From Pirellulales bacterium (GTDB taxonomy: Bacteria > Planctomycetota > Planctomycetia > Pirellulales > Lacipirellulaceae), in assembly GCA_022841705.1 (NCBI GenBank), contig JALHQZ010000005.1, forward strand, positions 159,223 to 223,222: a stretch of 64,000 nucleotides of DNA, written 5' to 3'. The translations under genes were made by a program, and so were the position numbers. The notes under the pieces were generated by a model. It made no database searches. It saw only the letters and a list, made by a program, of their open reading frames with translations, and was not told the origin of the DNA. Numbering within the stretch: position 1 is the first letter of the stretch; the number at the start of each line of letters is the position of its first letter. Positions 8,733 through 17,987 of this stretch are shown here, piece by piece.

Positions 8733-10097
8733 ATGGCCCTGCTCTCCCGCGTGCTGATTTTCTCATTGCTTCCCGCTACGCTGTTCGGGGCGAACTTGAT
8801 TCCCGCCGAGATCGCGCGGAAGCAGGGCCTCGCACGGGCATGGTACACCCAAGTGCAGCTCGATCCCGCGCGCAACGAGCTCGACCACGTGCGGCTCTTC
8901 GGCGATCGCTTAGTGACGATCACCACCGCTGGCGTGGTGCAACTGCTCGACGCCGCCACCGGCACGACCGTATGGACCGCGCGCGTCGGCAACCCCAACT
9001 ATCCCACCAGCGGTCCGGCTCTCGACACCAAGCATGTCGCGATGGTCAACGGCTCCACGCTCTACGTGCTAAGCGCCACCAATGGTGGCGAAGTGCTCCA
9101 CCAACGACTCGGCGGGGCAGCCAGCAGTTCGCCCGCGTTGGCGGCGGAGCATGCCTTTGTGCCTCTGTTCAGCGGCCGGGTCGAAGCGATTCCCTTCCCC
9201 ACCACCAAGGACCCCATCCCGTGGTACTACTCGTCCACCGGCCGGGTGTTCGGGCAGCCGGGTCTCGCGGGTGAAAGCATCGTCTGGTCCACCGACCGCG
9301 GCTACCTCTACAACGCGGCTGCTGATGCGGGAGGCGTGCGGTACCGGTTTCAAACCACCGCCCCCTTCGTCAGCCCCGTCGCCTATCGCGACCAAACCAT
9401 CTACGCCCTCACAGCTACCGGCTATCTCTACGCGATTGACGAACTGACTGGGCTGCAAAAGTGGCGTTACTCCAGCGGCGCCGAAGCGGAGTTCCCCCCG
9501 GCCGTGGTGGGCGACCGCGTGTACTTCAGCACCGATGAACCCGCCTTGTACTGCGTCACCACCGCGGGTGAACTGCAATGGATCGCGCCGGGCGTGCAGC
9601 AGTTTGTCTCCGCAGGCACATCGCACATCTTCGGCGCCGGCGCGCTGGGCGCCCTGCATGTCCTCGACAAAGAAACTGGCTCGCTGGTTTCTAAGTCCCA
9701 AGGTCAAGGCGATTTCTTCCCCGTGCTGAACGACCAAAACACTTGGCTGTACGTCTATACGCGCGATGGCTTGGTGCAGTGCTTCAAAGAGATCGGCTCG
9801 AAGGCGCCGATCGCCCACAACACGCTTCCCGCCGCGCCTGCTGACAAACCGGCCGCCGAAGGATCAACCGACGAACAACCTGCAGGCGAACCGGCGATGG
9901 ACGAAGAAGCGCCGGCCGATGAACCCACCGACGAACCCACCGATGAGAGCGATCCCTTCGGTCCGGGCGAAGAAGAACCCGCTGGCGATGACCCCGCGCC
10001 GGCCGCGGAGGGCGATGACCCGTTCGGCGGCGAAGCGCCGGCGGAAGAAGCACCACCCGCCGATGGTGGCGATCCGTTTGCAGAACCATTCAATTGA
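8733..10097 (+). CDS. PQQ-like beta-propeller repeat protein with acidic DPF-repeat tail
   Basis: A 454-residue exported protein: signal peptide RVLIFSLLPATLFGA, then a propeller of PQQ/BamB-type blades recognisable by W-and-G signatures such as VVQLLDAATGTTVWTARVG, LYAIDELTGLQKWRYSSG and LHVLDKETGSLVSK (residues about 50-345). The last 90 residues are strongly acidic and Pro-rich with three Asp-Pro-Phe motifs (DPFGPGEEE, DPFGGEAP, DPFAEPFN). Such propellers act as scaffolds in outer membrane assembly or as dehydrogenases; the lack of a full dehydrogenase set favours a scaffold. A decayed copy of the 3' end is found at 13010-13125. The fold is confident, the role unknown. Confidence 0.8.
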   Translation: MALLSRVLIFSLLPATLFGANLIPAEIARKQGLARAWYTQVQLDPARNELDHVRLFGDRLVTITTAGVVQLLDAATGTTVWTARVGNPNYPTSGPALDTKHVAMVNGSTLYVLSATNGGEVLHQRLGGAASSSPALAAEHAFVPLFSGRVEAIPFPTTKDPIPWYYSSTGRVFGQPGLAGESIVWSTDRGYLYNAAADAGGVRYRFQTTAPFVSPVAYRDQTIYALTATGYLYAIDELTGLQKWRYSSGAEAEFPPAVVGDRVYFSTDEPALYCVTTAGELQWIAPGVQQFVSAGTSHIFGAGALGALHVLDKETGSLVSKSQGQGDFFPVLNDQNTWLYVYTRDGLVQCFKEIGSKAPIAHNTLPAAPADKPAAEGSTDEQPAGEPAMDEEAPADEPTDEPTDESDPFGPGEEEPAGDDPAPAAEGDDPFGGEAPAEEAPPADGGDPFAEPFN

Positions 10098-10448
10098 ACG
10101 AGCATCAACCGTTATTGGCGACATGCTGACGGAGCGCGTCTCCCACGGCATACGATGCCCTACTAAGCACCAATTCCAACCATAACCCAGCTCACCCCCC
10201 TCACAGCCAGCAACGGGTAAGCTTGCTGCCCGCTGTGGGAAAACTTAGGGTCAAAGTGGGGAAGTATCGCGATTCTTGCTAGAGAGCATCCTGCCGGCAG
10301 GCGGGCGACAGCGGACGAAGGTCAGCGGTTCTCAACGCGTGTCGGACAACACCAGCTCCTGCGACGTTCGATTCTGGCACGTCCCGGCACACTGTTTGCT
10401 TTTAGCCCCATCGGCGAAGGCTTGGCATCTCGTCACGCTGCGGGCTAG
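10098..10448. other. gene-free stretch before the flavoprotein pair
   Basis: No ORF with family resemblance is present. Bases 10120-10155 resemble 13085-13120 (shared GGAGCGCGT block), as does the coding end just upstream. A weak CAGCAA/TTGCTG inverted repeat occurs at 10208-10228. No promoter could be assigned with confidence. Confidence 0.5.
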
Positions 10449-11312
10449 ATGAGCATGTATCCCATTGTTGAAGCTCGGTTCCTAGCTCCCGATGTCAAAT
10501 GGCTGGCGATTGAAGCTCCACGCATTGCGCGCAAGCATCAGGCGGGGCAGTTCGTTATTGTTCGCGCGCATGAGCATGGTGAGCGGATTCCGCTCACTAT
10601 TGCGCACGCCAGTGCCAAAAACGGCACAGTTGCCATCATCGTGCAGGGGGTGGGCAAGACCACCAAGCTAATCAATACGCTCGAAGCAGGCGATTCGCTG
10701 GTCGACATTGTCGGACCCTTGGGCAAACCCACCGAGATCGAAAACTACGGCGTCGTCGCCGTCATCGGCGGCGGCGTCGGCGCGGCGATCGCCTATCCGA
10801 GCGCTGTTGCGTTGCGGCAGGCCGGCAACGCGGTGCTGAGCATCGTTGGCGCTCGGACGAAGCAGCTTGTCATCCTTGAAAACGAAATGCGAGCCGCCAC
10901 CAGCGAGCTCTTCGTGATGACCGACGACGGCTCGTACGGCGAGCAGGGTTTCGTCACTCATAAACTCCAGCAGTTGATTGATGAGCGGCGCATCGACCGG
11001 GTGCTGGCGATTGGTCCGACGACGATGATGCAGGCGGTCGCCGAGTTAACCAGGCCACATGGCATCCCAACGATCGTGAGCCTCAATCCGATCATGGTCG
11101 ACGGCACCGGCATGTGTGGCGGTTGCCGCGTGCTGGTGGGAGGCGAAAACCGCTTTGCGTGTGTCGACGGTCCGGAGTTTGACGCCCACGCAGTTGACTT
11201 CCGGTCGCTGATCCAGCGCAACCGGGTGTATCGCCAGCGCGAACAAGCCGCCCTCGATAAGTTCCACGAGACACACACCTGCCGACTCTTCACGACGCCC
11301 GGATCCCAGTGA
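10449..11312 (+). CDS. NfnA-like ferredoxin-NADP reductase subunit alpha (FAD/NAD and 2Fe-2S)
   Basis: A 287-residue member of the dihydroorotate dehydrogenase electron-transfer / sulfide dehydrogenase family. An N-terminal FAD barrel (GQFVIVRAHEHGERIPLTIA, about residues 33-52) is followed by an NAD domain (VAVIGGGVGAAIAYPSAVAL, 103-122) and a C-terminal 2Fe-2S site with Cys223, Cys226 and Cys238 in DGTGMCGGCRVLV and FACVDGPEF. It overlaps the next gene by one base (TGATG), so the two are translationally coupled as in nfnAB. In bifurcating NfnAB the pair links NADH, NADPH and ferredoxin; non-bifurcating glutamate synthase-like pairs are also possible. Confidence 0.88.
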   Translation: MSMYPIVEARFLAPDVKWLAIEAPRIARKHQAGQFVIVRAHEHGERIPLTIAHASAKNGTVAIIVQGVGKTTKLINTLEAGDSLVDIVGPLGKPTEIENYGVVAVIGGGVGAAIAYPSAVALRQAGNAVLSIVGARTKQLVILENEMRAATSELFVMTDDGSYGEQGFVTHKLQQLIDERRIDRVLAIGPTTMMQAVAELTRPHGIPTIVSLNPIMVDGTGMCGGCRVLVGGENRFACVDGPEFDAHAVDFRSLIQRNRVYRQREQAALDKFHETHTCRLFTTPGSQ

Positions 11313-12742
11313 TGCGCGAAGCACTACCTCCCAAGGAACGAACTAAGATCCCGCGCCAGGAGATGCCCGAGCGCGACGCCTGCGAGCGGGCCCACGACTT
11401 TGGCGAAGTCAACTTGGGCTTCAATGCAGCCCTGGCTGAGCACGAGTCGCAGCGGTGCCTAACGTGCGTCGACCCCAAGTGCACGCGCGGTTGTCCTGTG
11501 GGCGTGAAGGTCCGCGAAGTAGTAGAGCTGGTCCTTGCCGGCGAGTACCTGAAAGCGGGCGCCAAGTTGCGTGAAGACAACGTCCTCCCCGCCGTGACGG
11601 GGCGGGTGTGTCCACAAGAAACGCAGTGCGAAGGCGCGTGCGTGCTGGGCAAGCGATTCGCTCCCGTAGCCATTGGGCATATCGAGCGCTTCGTGGCCGA
11701 CTACGAACGGGCGGCTGGCGCGGCTGGACTTCCCGAGCGAGCACCAGCGACGGGCAAGAAGGTCGCCATCGTTGGCAGCGGTCCTGCGGGGTTAAGTTGC
11801 GCCGGCGACCTCATCCTACGGGGGCACGAAGTCACCGTGTTCGAAGCACTTCACGAACTTGGCGGGGTTCTCGTCTACGGCATTCCTGAGTTCCGCTTGC
11901 CCAAGGAGATTGTCCGTAACGAGATCGACAACATGCGGCGAATGGGGGTGAATTTCGAGACGAATGTCGTGATCGGTAAGACAATTACCATCGACGAGCT
12001 GTTGACTGAAGAGGGGTGCCAAGCGGTCTTCGTCGCCACCGGCGCGGGGTTACCGAAATTCCTCAACCTTCCTGGCGAGCACTTAGGGGGGGTCTACTCT
12101 GCCAACGAGTTTCTGACCCGAGTCAACCTGATGCGGGCCTACGACGCCGAGCACTACGACTCGCCGATCTACGACTGCCGCAACCGCAGCGTCGCCGTCA
12201 TCGGAGGGGGCAATACGGCAATGGACGCAGTCCGCTCGGCGGTGCGATTAGGGGCGGCCCAAGCCATGATCGTCTACCGTCGCGGCGAACAAGAGTTACC
12301 CGCCCGGCAGGAAGAAGTTCACCACGCTAAGAGCGAGGGGGTGCAGTTTCTAACGCTGCACAATCCGCTCGAGTTCCTCGGCGACGACCGCGGAATGCTC
12401 ACCGGAATGAGGCTGCAGAAAATGGAACTTGGCGAGCCCGACGAATCGGGCCGACGTCGCCCGGCGCCGATCGTCGGATCTGAGTTTGTCTTGCCGATTG
12501 ATGTGGCGGTGGTGGCGGTCGGCTCCGCCGCCAACCCGCTGGTGCAATCGACAACACCCGATTTGGCGACCAATCCGTGGGGCTACATCGTGGCCGACCC
12601 GTATTCGTTTCGCACCAGCAAGCAGGGCGTTTTCGCGGGGGGCGACATTGTGAGTGGCGCGGCGACTGTCATTCTGGCGATGGGCAGCGGACGTAAAGCA
12701 GCCGCGTCGATCCACGAGTACCTCACCACCAATGCGTGGTAA
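11312..12742 (+). CDS. NfnB / glutamate synthase small subunit-like NADPH oxidoreductase
   Basis: A 476-residue FAD/NADPH iron-sulfur protein. The N-terminal 4Fe-4S domain has RCLTCVDPKCTRGCPVG and the second cysteine group RVCPQETQCEGACVLG. It is followed by an FAD Rossmann motif VAIVGSGPAGLSCAGDL and an NADPH Rossmann motif VAVIGGGNTAMDAVRSA, then the C-terminal FAD closing motif GVFAGGDIVSGAATVI. This is the GltD/NfnB/PreT architecture. The ATG at 11312 overlaps the stop of the NfnA-like gene; a GTG one codon earlier is possible. No large GltB subunit is present, so an NfnAB-type transhydrogenase is the best reading. Confidence 0.88.
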   Translation: MREALPPKERTKIPRQEMPERDACERAHDFGEVNLGFNAALAEHESQRCLTCVDPKCTRGCPVGVKVREVVELVLAGEYLKAGAKLREDNVLPAVTGRVCPQETQCEGACVLGKRFAPVAIGHIERFVADYERAAGAAGLPERAPATGKKVAIVGSGPAGLSCAGDLILRGHEVTVFEALHELGGVLVYGIPEFRLPKEIVRNEIDNMRRMGVNFETNVVIGKTITIDELLTEEGCQAVFVATGAGLPKFLNLPGEHLGGVYSANEFLTRVNLMRAYDAEHYDSPIYDCRNRSVAVIGGGNTAMDAVRSAVRLGAAQAMIVYRRGEQELPARQEEVHHAKSEGVQFLTLHNPLEFLGDDRGMLTGMRLQKMELGEPDESGRRRPAPIVGSEFVLPIDVAVVAVGSAANPLVQSTTPDLATNPWGYIVADPYSFRTSKQGVFAGGDIVSGAATVILAMGSGRKAAASIHEYLTTNAW

Positions 12743-13323
12743 ACGCCAGGGGGGCAGAGCAGATTTCCAAGCCGCGAGGTGCTTCTTGAAAGAGTTAATT
12801 CCCTGGTAACAGTAACCCAGCCAATCATCCTCGCTTTCGGCCCAACCTTCTCGCACCGTCCGTTACCACACAACATGCTGGCGGACGTAACTTCATTCAA
12901 GATAGCGATTGAGCACTTGCTAGGCCGCCTTCTTTCCCCAGCGGCCGCAGCTTTTTTGAACAAGTTATAGGTAGGTGGCAGAAAAAACTTACCGCCTCTC
13001 AATGAAGCGCCGCCCGCCGTTGGTGGCGATCCGTTCGCGGGACCGTACAATGAACGGCGACCCGGCAATGAACCGTGTAGCCGCGCTCACGCTAGCGGAG
13101 CGCGTTGCGCCGTGGGTACAATCGCGTCATCACCGCCGCGTCTCCTGAAGAACGCGATTCTCCCGATATCTTTTCCGAACCGCTGCCGTGCGTGGTCGAG
13201 TTGCTGCAGAGAAGTCACTCCTGGCGCGGGGTGTTGGCGAATCTGCCGGATGCGACTCCGGAAATGATGCGGAGGGAATCGGTTAGTGCGATCTTTCACC
13301 ATTCCAGATGAGAGCAAACTCAG
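12743..13323. other. gene-free stretch with remnant of the propeller gene end
   Basis: About 580 bases with no intact gene. Bases 13010-13125 resemble the 3' end of the propeller gene at 8733 and its downstream flank. TGGGTACAATC at 13113-13123 recurs at 14294-14304 upstream of the next-but-one gene and could be a -10 region. Nothing else is recognised. Confidence 0.55.
13010..13125 (+). pseudogene. decayed 3' end of a PQQ-propeller gene paralogue
   Basis: In one frame the DNA reads EAPPAVGGDPFAGPYNE, against EAPPADGGDPFAEPFN at the end of the gene at 8733-10097. The downstream flank also matches (GGAGCGCGT blocks at about 10130 and 13097). The frame runs past the original stop position, and no upstream propeller sequence is left. 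It looks like a small duplicated or left-over segment rather than a gene. Confidence 0.6.
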
Positions 13324-14223
13324 TTGGCAAAAGTAGGTTTGATCGAACTGCTCTATCAAGGCAATGTCCCTGCGCTCATCAAGCGGTTGGAAGCTGGTGA
13401 CGATCCGAACGTGTCGGAGGGATGTGAGTCACTTCTCTACTGTGCGGTTGATAAAGAGCAATGGACTCTGATTGAATTGCTTCTTCAATGCGGCGCATCG
13501 CCGAATGTTCCGGATTGCTTCGCGCCGCTCGCGTTGGCGGCGACCAAAGGGCAGGAGGAGATTGTCGAAGCATTGCTACAAGCTGGCGCAGTGGTTGATG
13601 TCCGCGATGAGGAAGGGGGAACACCTCTTATGGATGCGGCAGCATGTGGGCATGCAAACATCGTTTCACGACTACTCGAAGCTGGCGCCAACGCGAAAGC
13701 GAAGGATGCCCAAGGTCGAACGGCCATTCTTTACGCAGCAGAGAGGAAACATCAATCAGTTATCGAACTTTTGCTGCCCCGATCCAGAAAAGCGGATCAA
13801 GCAATGGTCAAGAAACTGCTGTCCACCGCTCGCCCACAGGCGACCGATCCTGAAGATGTCAAAAGGCTGCTTCGAGCGGCACGCACAGGCGCAACCGGTT
13901 ATGTCAAAGAGCTCCTTGATGAAGGAGTACCGGTCGATGTGCTCGATGGCGAAGGATCGACACCCTTAATGGAAGCCGCTACCTCCGGCAGACTGAAAGC
14001 TGTTAAGCTGCTAGTTGAGCGGGGAGCTAACGTGAATTGCACAAACAAGTACCGAGAGGGGCCATTGACCTACGCGGCCATGGCTGGCTATTCGACAATT
14101 TATGACTACCTTCTTCCGCTGACAACAATGAAGCAGCTTGTAAAGCGAGCAGCTAAGATGAGGGAAGTAATGATCGAACGAGAACAGTGGAAGTTGCCCG
14201 AGGAGTGGGAGCTTGACGATTGA
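13324..14223 (+). CDS. ankyrin repeat protein
   Basis: A 299-residue soluble protein with two ankyrin blocks. Residues about 5-160 carry repeats such as EEGGTPLMDAAACGHANIV and LLEAGANAKAKDAQGRTAI; residues 180-270 carry DGEGSTPLMEAATSGRLKA and LLVERGANVNCTNKYREGP. A helical spacer lies between. The C-terminus is charged (MIEREQWKLPEEWELDD). Ankyrin stacks bind other proteins; the partner is unknown. The frame opens with TTG at 13324 because no upstream ATG exists; an ATG at 13364 is an alternative. The codons are less GC-rich than those of neighbouring genes, which could reflect transfer. Confidence 0.8.
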   Translation: MAKVGLIELLYQGNVPALIKRLEAGDDPNVSEGCESLLYCAVDKEQWTLIELLLQCGASPNVPDCFAPLALAATKGQEEIVEALLQAGAVVDVRDEEGGTPLMDAAACGHANIVSRLLEAGANAKAKDAQGRTAILYAAERKHQSVIELLLPRSRKADQAMVKKLLSTARPQATDPEDVKRLLRAARTGATGYVKELLDEGVPVDVLDGEGSTPLMEAATSGRLKAVKLLVERGANVNCTNKYREGPLTYAAMAGYSTIYDYLLPLTTMKQLVKRAAKMREVMIEREQWKLPEEWELDD

Positions 14224-14345
14224 TGCGTGAACGTTGCGTCAAACGCAACAATAGCTTCTGGGAAAGTAACGGGTTTCCATCCGCCTTTCTCCCTGGGTAC
14301 AATCTCCGGTTGCACTTTCACCCCTGCATCCGGCGAGGCGACCCC

Positions 14346-16922
14346 ATGCGGCGCGGCATTTCTGCTCTACTACTTGGCCTGATTCTCTTCACCGCCAGCG
14401 CCCCCGCCGCGGAGCTCCTCGAGCTCGCCAGCGAGAACTGGGACGCCGTCGCGCCGCAGGGCAAAGAGGTGGACGCCATCTACGGCGACTATGTGCTGCG
14501 GAATGACAAGATCGTCGCGGTCATCGCCAAACCTGGGCCGGAGCGCGATGCGAATCTTACGGTCCATGATGTCGGCGGGGCGGTGATTGATCTCACCAGC
14601 CGGACCGAATCCAACGATCAGTTGAGCGCGTATTTTCCGCTGGCCGAGCGGTTTCACTTCACGGGGCGCGCCGAGTGGCCGATCGCCAGCCAAGCCAGTA
14701 CCGCCGGCGATGCAGCGATTGTGTTCCAAGGGGAACCGCGGGCATCGCAGGATGATTCACCGGAGCCCAAGCTCACGGCGTTCGTGCGCTACAACGTGTG
14801 GGATGGCGAAGATTATGTGACCATCGAAACCGCGGTGCGGAACGATTCATCGGAGCCAATCGAGTGGTCACTCTCCGACACGGCCCGCGTCGATGGCGGC
14901 GACTTTGCGTCGGGCTACGATCCGGTCCTCGCCATGTGGTGGGCCCACGACGCATTTTGGCGCCAAGCGTACGGCGTGCAATCGGCCGGAAGCGGGCCCA
15001 GTGTGATGCGCGTCGCGGGCAAGCAGCCGTGTCGGATTGATTTTGGCAAGGGCGAGGAGAATAAGCACACTATCAAGCCGGGTGAGTTTTTAACGTGCGA
15101 GCGGCGGCTCTTTGTGACGAACGATAGTGTGGCACTGCGTGGATCGGTCCGCACCTGGAACAAAACGCCGCAAGGTCAAGTGAACTTCACCGCAACTGAT
15201 CCGGCTGGTCCTGTTGCCGACGCAGCGATTGAACTCACCAGCACGGCGAACAGCAGCCCTGCCGGTTCGGGAGTCATGGACGCCGAGGGCGAGTACGAGT
15301 GCCAACTGGCGCCGGGAAAATATGGATACACGCTCCGCGCGCCAGGGAGCGTTGAAGCAAAGGGTGAAATCACAGTCGCCGCCGATCAGACAGCTCAAAC
15401 GGAAGTCAAGCTGAGCGAACCCGGCTACGTCAATGTAAAAGTCACAGGTAAAGCGGGCGAACCGCTGGCGTGCAAAGTCGCCTTCCACGGGCGCGACGGC
15501 ACGCCCGATCCCAACTTCGGCCCCGAAAGCGCGATCTATGGCGTGAAGAACCTGCAGTACACGCCGACGGGTGAGTTCCGCGTACCGCTGCTCCCCGGCG
15601 TGTACGAAGTGGTCGCCAGCCACGGGCCGGAGTTCGATGCGGTGATCGAGCGGATCACTATTACCGCTGGCGAAGAGACCAAGTGGGACGCCAAGCTCAT
15701 TCGCACCGTCGACACCACCGGCTACCTCAGCACGGAGTACCACAGCCACTCAACCCCCTCGGGTGACAACACCGCCAGCCAGCGCGGCCGGGTGCTTAAC
15801 CTGCTCGCCGAGCATTTGGAGTTCGCCCCCTGCACCGAACATCAGCGCATCACCACTTACGACGAACATCTTGATTTCTTCGACGCGCGGCAAAAGTTAT
15901 TGTCCTGTCCCGGCATGGAGCTCACGGGCAAGCCGTTACCGATCAACCACCAAAACGCGTTTCCGCTGGTGGAACATCGCCACCAACAAGACGGTGGCGG
16001 TCCACAGACCGACATCAATCCCATCAAACAGATTGAACGCCTCGCGATGTGGGACAACGGTTCGGACAAAGTGGTGCAGACCAACCACCCGAACATCGCT
16101 CAGATGATTGGCGACAAGGACCTCAACGGCCAGCCGGACGGAGGCTTTGAGAAAATGTTTGCCTACATGGATGTGGTGGAAATCCATCCGCCCGAGATGC
16201 TGTTCGACGCGCTCGAAGTTGGCTCCGGTGGCTGGGACGATCGGGGCACGCCGATTCACAATTGGTTGCAGCTCCTCAACCTCGGCTACCGCATCCCCGG
16301 CGTGGTTAATAGCGACGCCCACTACAACTTCCACGGCAGCGGCTGGATCCGCAATTGGGTAAAAAGCACCACCGACGATCCGGGCGAAGCTTCGGTCGTG
16401 GAGCTTTGTCACGAGACCGAGCATGGCCACGTGATCTGCTCGAACGGCCCCTTCATGACAGTCTCGGCGAACAGCGGTAAAGGCGAATCCGTTCTGCCCG
16501 GCGATGATCTCGAAGCGCCGAGCAAAGAAGTGCGTCTGAAAGTAAAAGTCCAGTGCCCCAACTGGTTAGAAGTGAACCGCGTGCAGCTCTTCGTCAATGG
16601 CCGGCCGAGCAAAGAGCACAACTACACCCGCCGCACGCATGCCGACATGTTTGGGGTGAGCCCTGTGATGTTTGATGAAGAGCTGACAGTGAAACTTGAA
16701 AGCGACGCCCACCTGGTCGTCGCCGCTTGCGGCGAAGGCCAGAAGCTGGGCATCGTCTATGGCGAAGCGGCCGGCGCCGCGATGCCCACCGTCGTCGCCA
16801 ACCCCATCTTCGTGGATGTTGATGGCGACGGTTTCGAGCCGAACGGCGACGACTTAGGCATCGCCTTGCCGGTAAAGCCGGACCATGTGCCATCGCATGG
16901 CCATCAACATCCGCACCGTTGA
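14346..16922 (+). CDS. secreted CehA/McbA-type metallohydrolase (PHP fold) with a carboxypeptidase-regulatory-like domain
   Basis: About 858 residues from the ATG at 14346, where a signal peptide starts (ISALLLGLILFTASAPAAE); the frame is open to 14220 but that part is not signal-like. The first 280 residues are a beta-rich domain. Residues about 280-450 contain two regulatory-like repeats (PAGSGVMDAEGEYECQLAPG, GYVNVKVTGKAGEPLACKV). The PHP catalytic domain begins at STEYHSHSTPSGDNT with its metal-binding His-x-His, followed by EFAPCTEHQR and VVNSDAHYNFHG. Such enzymes hydrolyse phosphoesters or carbamates; substrate unknown. The end is His-rich (HVPSHGHQHPHR), perhaps metal-binding. Confidence 0.8.
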   Translation: MRRGISALLLGLILFTASAPAAELLELASENWDAVAPQGKEVDAIYGDYVLRNDKIVAVIAKPGPERDANLTVHDVGGAVIDLTSRTESNDQLSAYFPLAERFHFTGRAEWPIASQASTAGDAAIVFQGEPRASQDDSPEPKLTAFVRYNVWDGEDYVTIETAVRNDSSEPIEWSLSDTARVDGGDFASGYDPVLAMWWAHDAFWRQAYGVQSAGSGPSVMRVAGKQPCRIDFGKGEENKHTIKPGEFLTCERRLFVTNDSVALRGSVRTWNKTPQGQVNFTATDPAGPVADAAIELTSTANSSPAGSGVMDAEGEYECQLAPGKYGYTLRAPGSVEAKGEITVAADQTAQTEVKLSEPGYVNVKVTGKAGEPLACKVAFHGRDGTPDPNFGPESAIYGVKNLQYTPTGEFRVPLLPGVYEVVASHGPEFDAVIERITITAGEETKWDAKLIRTVDTTGYLSTEYHSHSTPSGDNTASQRGRVLNLLAEHLEFAPCTEHQRITTYDEHLDFFDARQKLLSCPGMELTGKPLPINHQNAFPLVEHRHQQDGGGPQTDINPIKQIERLAMWDNGSDKVVQTNHPNIAQMIGDKDLNGQPDGGFEKMFAYMDVVEIHPPEMLFDALEVGSGGWDDRGTPIHNWLQLLNLGYRIPGVVNSDAHYNFHGSGWIRNWVKSTTDDPGEASVVELCHETEHGHVICSNGPFMTVSANSGKGESVLPGDDLEAPSKEVRLKVKVQCPNWLEVNRVQLFVNGRPSKEHNYTRRTHADMFGVSPVMFDEELTVKLESDAHLVVAACGEGQKLGIVYGEAAGAAMPTVVANPIFVDVDGDGFEPNGDDLGIALPVKPDHVPSHGHQHPHR

Positions 16923-16985
16923 TATTGAAATGTCAGCCCAACACTTTTCGCAACCGACCACTGACTACTAACAACTCACTGCCAT

Positions 16986-17969
16986 ATGAACATCCTCGTC
17001 ACCGGCGGCGCCGGGTATGTTGGTTCCCACGCGGTAAAGCATCTCGTTGGCAAAGGCCACAACGTCTGGGTTTTTGACAACTTGGTCTATGGCCATCGCG
17101 GCGCCGCCGATCCCAAGCGGTTTGTCCAGGGTGATTTGCACGAGAAAGACAAGCTCGCCAAACTATTTCGCGAGCATAAGATCGAAGCCGTGATGCACTT
17201 CGCCGCGTACGCCTTGGTAGGCGAATCGGTCACCGATCCGGCCAAGTATTACCAGAACAACATCGTCGGCACGCTGGCATTACTGGATACGATGCGTGAG
17301 TGTGGCGTCGGCAAGATTGTCTTCTCCAGCACCTGTGCGACCTATGGTGTGCCGCAGATTGTGCCGATTCCAGAAGATCATCCGCAAGCGCCCATCAATC
17401 CGTACGGCTACACCAAACTTGTCATTGAGCGAGCCCTAGAAGACTACGCCCATGCTTACAAGCTCGGCTTCGCGGCATTGCGTTACTTCAACGCCTCCGG
17501 CGCCGCGGCGGATGGTTCGATTGGCGAAGACCACACGCCGGAATCGCATCTGATACCACTCGTGCTGCAAGTCGCGCTAGGTCAGCGCGAGCATATCACC
17601 ATTTTTGGAACCGACTATCCCACGCCCGACGGCACCTGCATTCGCGATTACATTCACGTTGATGATTTGGCAACTGCACACCTCAAGGCGCTCGAGAAAC
17701 TTGGCCCCGGCGTGGCGATCAAATGCAACCTCGGCACCGGCGTTGGCCAAAGCGTGCGCGAAGTGATCACCGCGTGCGAAGAGGTCACGGGTAAGAGGAT
17801 TAAAACTGTGGAAGGTCCACGCCGTGAAGGAGACCCGCCGGAACTGGTCTGCAACCCCGCCGGCGCGAAGCGAATGCTCGACTGGCAAGCCCAGCACACC
17901 GACATCAAAGAGACCATCGCCTCCGCGTGGAAATGGCACTCGGCCCATCCCAACGGCTTTGGCGATTGA
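16986..17969 (+). CDS. galE: UDP-glucose 4-epimerase
   Basis: A 327-residue short-chain dehydrogenase/reductase. It has the NAD motif LVTGGAGYVGSHAVKHL at the N-terminus, the serine region VFSSTCATYG, the catalytic YGYTK, and the GalE sugar-binding segments ALRYFNASGAAADGSIGE and CIRDYIHVDDLATAHL. It interconverts UDP-glucose and UDP-galactose for envelope polysaccharides. Length matches bacterial GalE. It is convergent with hom; only 10 bases separate the stop codons, and both lie in one palindrome (17962-17987). The start is the ATG at 16986, with no strong Shine-Dalgarno. Confidence 0.93.
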   Translation: MNILVTGGAGYVGSHAVKHLVGKGHNVWVFDNLVYGHRGAADPKRFVQGDLHEKDKLAKLFREHKIEAVMHFAAYALVGESVTDPAKYYQNNIVGTLALLDTMRECGVGKIVFSSTCATYGVPQIVPIPEDHPQAPINPYGYTKLVIERALEDYAHAYKLGFAALRYFNASGAAADGSIGEDHTPESHLIPLVLQVALGQREHITIFGTDYPTPDGTCIRDYIHVDDLATAHLKALEKLGPGVAIKCNLGTGVGQSVREVITACEEVTGKRIKTVEGPRREGDPPELVCNPAGAKRMLDWQAQHTDIKETIASAWKWHSAHPNGFGD

Positions 17970-17987
17970 TGGACTCCCATCAATCGC
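17962..17987. terminator. perfect stem-loop holding the stop codons of two convergent genes
   Basis: GCGATTGATGG (17962-17972) and CCATCAATCGC (17977-17987) form an 11-bp perfect stem with an ACTC loop. The galE stop (17967-17969) is in the left arm and the hom stop (17980-17982, minus strand) in the right. Both genes end with an Asp codon and TGA, which makes the symmetry. It may act as a two-way terminator, although no T-run follows. Confidence 0.6.

Noticed and set aside
13105..13311. 68-codon plus-strand frame before the ankyrin gene
   Set aside because: It has no ribosome site or family resemblance and is not in a position to extend the ankyrin protein.
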